Positions 19,534 to 22,166 of a stretch of DNA of 22,166 nt are shown piece after piece. Within the stretch, counting starts at the first letter, position 1. Every line of letters starts with the position of its first letter. Under the pieces are notes generated by a model. That model was given only the letters and a program-made list of their open reading frames with translations, had not been told where the DNA came from and did not search any database. Made by a program: the position numbers and the translations under genes. Source of the DNA: an uncultured Desulfuromonadales bacterium. GTDB taxonomy: Bacteria > Desulfobacterota > Desulfuromonadia > Desulfuromonadales > Geopsychrobacteraceae. Location of the stretch: contig CAMYNC010000058.1 in assembly GCA_947259685.1 (NCBI GenBank), positions 1-22,166 on the forward strand, in the 5' to 3' direction.

Positions 19534-22166
19534 CTAACCGGTGGTTAGATAGCTGGCGATATCCACGTTGTCAATCTGCTCGGGGGCGAGGTATTCACGG
19601 GCATACTCCAAGTAGATGCCGTCCCGCAAGAAAAGCTCGAACAGCTCTGGGTCAATGTGGTTGTCGTTTTTGAAAAAGCTCATGATATGGACCGCATCAC
19701 TGAGTTTTTTGGCTTTTTTGTACGGTCTGTCCGAGGCGGTCAAGGCTTCAAAGATATCGGCAATCGCCATCATTCTGGCGGTCAGCGACATCTGTTCTTT
19801 GGATAACTTCTTCGGGTACCCCTTGCCATCCATCGTCTCGTGGTGGCCACCGGCGATCGCCGGAACGTCTTTTAGGTGTTTGGGGTAAGGCAGTTTTTCC
19901 AACATGATGATCGTCTGAACGACATGGTCGTTTATCTTGTAACGTTCCTCGGTGTTCAGCGTGCCCCGCTCGACCTGGAGGTTATATAATTCTCCCAGAT
20001 TGTAGCGATATTCAGGCACATCAAGAATAAAGCCCCATCGATTGTCCGCTGGCATCCGTTCATTTTTATTGCGTTCGATGAGGTGATCCAGCCGGTCGGC
20101 GATGACCTGCTCTTCGACCGGCAATTGCTGCTTTGGAACTCGGGATCGGCGTTTTTCTTCCTCCCAGGAAATGCCGAGCCGGTCATCAAGGGTGCGCTGC
20201 CAAGTTCTTTTGGCGACGTTTTCCAGCCGCTCAGCCTTCTCCGCAGTCATCATTTCATCACCAAGATTGCATTCCGCAACAAAAATGAAGTCCTCGTCGA
20301 TTTCCTGTAATTCCCTCTCCAGATTTTTCGCCAACGCCTGCCTGTCTCCACCGTCTGCGACCTGTTCCCAGTAGCTGATTTGCGCATCCCTTTTCAAAAC
20401 CTCGAAACGGGTGCGAATCTCATGGATGCGATCGTAGATCGTTTCAAGCTTGGTCGCCTTGTCGACAACATACTCGGGTGTCGTTACCTTGCCGCAGTCA
20501 TGCAGCCACCCGGCGAGATGCAGCGCTTCCCAGCCGTCTTCGTCAAGCTGGTAATCCTTGAACAGGCCATTGTCATTGCAGGCCGCTTTGGCCAACATTT
20601 TTGCCAATACGGGAACCCGCTGACAGTGCCCTCCCGTATAGGGCGACTTTGCATCGATCGCTCCGGCAAGCAGGTGCATAAAGGAATCCATCAACCGTTT
20701 CTGCATTTCCAGCAAGTGGCGGCTTTCCAGGGAAACCGAGGCAAAACCAGAGAATGTCCGAACAAAATCCATCCGGCCATCAGCCCGCTGGTCTACCTCG
20801 CTACCCGCCGACAGTTTATTGAGCAAACACAACAGGCCGATTTCCTCATCATTCCTGTTGCGCAGAGGAAAGGCGGCCACAAAAATATCCTCGGTTTCCA
20901 GGTTTTCGAACAGCAGGTTCAGGCCTTCATTCTCCTCTTTACGGAGATGGATTTGACTGGGCTCTTTTTTCCGGGCGGCCTGGGTCATGGCATCTTTGCC
21001 ATCGACCGCATACGACGGCACGCCCTGGAGAGCGACCTTCCCATGCTGCTTATCGAAAAAAGCGACAGGATTAAGCGTATTGGCATCATCGTCAACAAAC
21101 CAGGTAAAAACCCCGTCAGATTCACTGATATTCAAGGTTTCTTCGGTGATCTGTTCAAGCATGGCATCAAAGTTTTGCTCACTGGACAACGATTTGATCA
21201 AAAACAGGAATCTGCTGATGGTCGTTTTCATCAGCTCCATCGAGCGGGCCAAATCATCGACCTCTTTAATTTTCGAGTGAAGAACCAGCGGCTTGTCAAA
21301 ATCAAATCGGCTGATCAAGGCAGCTTCTTCGGCAAGTTTATTCAGGGCCTTTGAAATTATCCTGGCAACAAGCGAAGCAAACGGAATTGCCAGCAAGAGA
21401 ATCCCCAGGGTAATCAGCAGGGAACGCTTTACCATGGCGATCACGTTGGCCAGTAACTCCTCCAGCGGGGAAATCATAACCAGGGTCAATTTGCCCTCGC
21501 CTTGGTCATTGACCTTGAAGGTCCGGGCGGCCCCGTGCCAACCTTTCCCCTGGTATCGAAAATTCAACGGGCCCGGCCGCACCAGATCCTGGCTGCTGAT
21601 AAAAGCAAAAACTTCGCTGTTCAATTCGTCAAGCTGGGCAATTCTGAAGCGCTCAGCATCCAGGCCGACAATGTTCTTGTCCGGCTGGTGGTAACCGAGG
21701 ACCTTTCCCTCGGCACCGATCAGGGCAATCTCTGAATTTGGCGTAAGCAGGTACTGGTTCAAGGTCGCTGAGAGTTGTCGGAGCGTGACATCCGCGGCAA
21801 TGACGGCCCCTGAACCAGGCTTTTGGTAGGCGACTGTTGTGCCGATGTCCTTAAGGAAATAAAACAGGTAGGGCGCTGCGGCCGAGACCTGGTCCGTCTT
21901 GGTCGCCTGGAGGTACCAGGGCCTTGTTCTGGGGTCATACTCGGTTGGTTCGGGAGGACGACGCAGAATTTCCGACATCGCACCATCGTAGAAAATTCTT
22001 TCCAGAAGTCTTTCGCCGCTCCCCGGGTCAGTCGCAATATGGTCAACAACGTATGCCGTTTTCTCCGGAGCACCGAACAGGCGCCGCACAGGGTCTGAGG
22101 CCGCTGGGCGGACGATAAAGTAATCGCCATTCTCATAACCGACCTGCAGCCCGGCCATCTCGGCTT
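19534..22166 (-). CDS. Cache-HAMP-GAF-HD-GYP signalling protein (5' end outside window)
   Basis: The frame stays open to the right edge (A-E before the ATG at 22158), so the true start is outside. Numbering from that ATG: residues 1-230 are the periplasmic Cache-type sensor (YDPRTRPWYLQA at 74-85 is a signature); one TM at about 245-267; HAMP at about 268-320; GAF-like at about 325-480; HD-GYP at about 490-860. Metal and catalytic residues are present: HCQRV at 511-515, LHDCGK at 552-557, HHETMDGKGYP at 772-782. Between the HD motif and HHE are some 215 residues where typical HD-GYP proteins have about 60. The insert is mostly charged helix (KNLERELQEIDEDF, LPVEEQVIADRLDHL). The likely reaction is hydrolysis of c-di-GMP or a related cyclic dinucleotide, controlled by a small periplasmic ligand. 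The end of the gene meets the lipoprotein gene. Confidence 0.92.
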   Translation of the reverse strand, partial: AEMAGLQVGYENGDYFIVRPAASDPVRRLFGAPEKTAYVVDHIATDPGSGERLLERIFYDGAMSEILRRPPEPTEYDPRTRPWYLQATKTDQVSAAAPYLFYFLKDIGTTVAYQKPGSGAVIAADVTLRQLSATLNQYLLTPNSEIALIGAEGKVLGYHQPDKNIVGLDAERFRIAQLDELNSEVFAFISSQDLVRPGPLNFRYQGKGWHGAARTFKVNDQGEGKLTLVMISPLEELLANVIAMVKRSLLITLGILLLAIPFASLVARIISKALNKLAEEAALISRFDFDKPLVLHSKIKEVDDLARSMELMKTTISRFLFLIKSLSSEQNFDAMLEQITEETLNISESDGVFTWFVDDDANTLNPVAFFDKQHGKVALQGVPSYAVDGKDAMTQAARKKEPSQIHLRKEENEGLNLLFENLETEDIFVAAFPLRNRNDEEIGLLCLLNKLSAGSEVDQRADGRMDFVRTFSGFASVSLESRHLLEMQKRLMDSFMHLLAGAIDAKSPYTGGHCQRVPVLAKMLAKAACNDNGLFKDYQLDEDGWEALHLAGWLHDCGKVTTPEYVVDKATKLETIYDRIHEIRTRFEVLKRDAQISYWEQVADGGDRQALAKNLERELQEIDEDFIFVAECNLGDEMMTAEKAERLENVAKRTWQRTLDDRLGISWEEEKRRSRVPKQQLPVEEQVIADRLDHLIERNKNERMPADNRWGFILDVPEYRYNLGELYNLQVERGTLNTEERYKINDHVVQTIIMLEKLPYPKHLKDVPAIAGGHHETMDGKGYPKKLSKEQMSLTARMMAIADIFEALTASDRPYKKAKKLSDAVHIMSFFKNDNHIDPELFELFLRDGIYLEYAREYLAPEQIDNVDIASYLTTG

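Noticed and set aside
20380..21354. Plus-strand 324-codon frame opposite the HD-GYP gene
   Set aside because: Lies wholly within the HD-GYP/GAF coding region on the other strand and shows no domain features.

Overview
The window reads as chromosomal DNA of an anaerobic, respiring deltaproteobacterium, most likely of the Desulfuromonadales type (Desulfuromonas, Pelobacter or Geobacter relatives). The grounds are a c-type cytochrome, a c-type heme motif inside a GGDEF-EAL sensor, a four-domain CoA-disulfide-reductase/rhodanese/TusA/DsrE sulfur protein, a PEP-CTERM protein, and several large signal-transduction proteins. This assignment is inference from gene content. No marker gene fixes the genus. 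I see no phage, no IS transposase and no CRISPR array.

Layout. Bases 1-623 hold the 3' part of a TPR-like protein whose visible N-terminal part is a perfect-phase 15-bp tandem repeat (peptide TPTAE). Next comes a minus-strand group: HemG-type protoporphyrinogen oxidase, a class II-like monoheme cytochrome c, and the flavin-binding protein dodecin. Divergent from dodecin is the 826-residue sulfur-handling fusion protein, with a terminator after it. Bases 4977-5441 look empty but contain a likely 34-residue one-helix membrane protein and a 25-bp perfect inverted repeat. A phasin-like gene, tRNA-Pro(CGG) and a SYLF/YSC84 secreted protein with a near-consensus promoter follow. Bases 7431-8760 form a tight minus-strand pair: a secreted beta-sandwich-like protein and a PEP-CTERM metzincin-like metalloprotease. 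After an AT-rich spacer come a small orphan gene, a DUF1330 protein and a DUF2164 protein. A 166-bp MITE-like palindromic element begins exactly at the stop codon of the DUF2164 gene.

The second half is rich in signalling genes: a six-TM hybrid histidine kinase, a GGDEF-EAL protein with a periplasmic CxxCH motif, a PhnD-type periplasmic binding protein just downstream of it, and at the right edge a Cache-HAMP-GAF-HD-GYP protein cut by the window end. Between them lie two unknown membrane proteins and a two-gene lipoprotein operon (a two-domain VOC lipoprotein and a Pro/Arg-rich lipoprotein).

How the genes may work together: the enzymes of cyclic-di-GMP turnover (one GGDEF-EAL, one HD-GYP) probably tie environmental or redox cues to surface behaviour. 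The HemG and cytochrome genes fit a heme-rich respiratory lifestyle, and the fusion protein fits persulfide or polysulfide metabolism. I found no single clearly new defence or mobile system. The most unusual candidates are the PEP-CTERM protease pair, the heme-GGDEF-EAL gene beside a PhnD gene, the Met-rich small membrane protein and the two palindromic intergenic elements.
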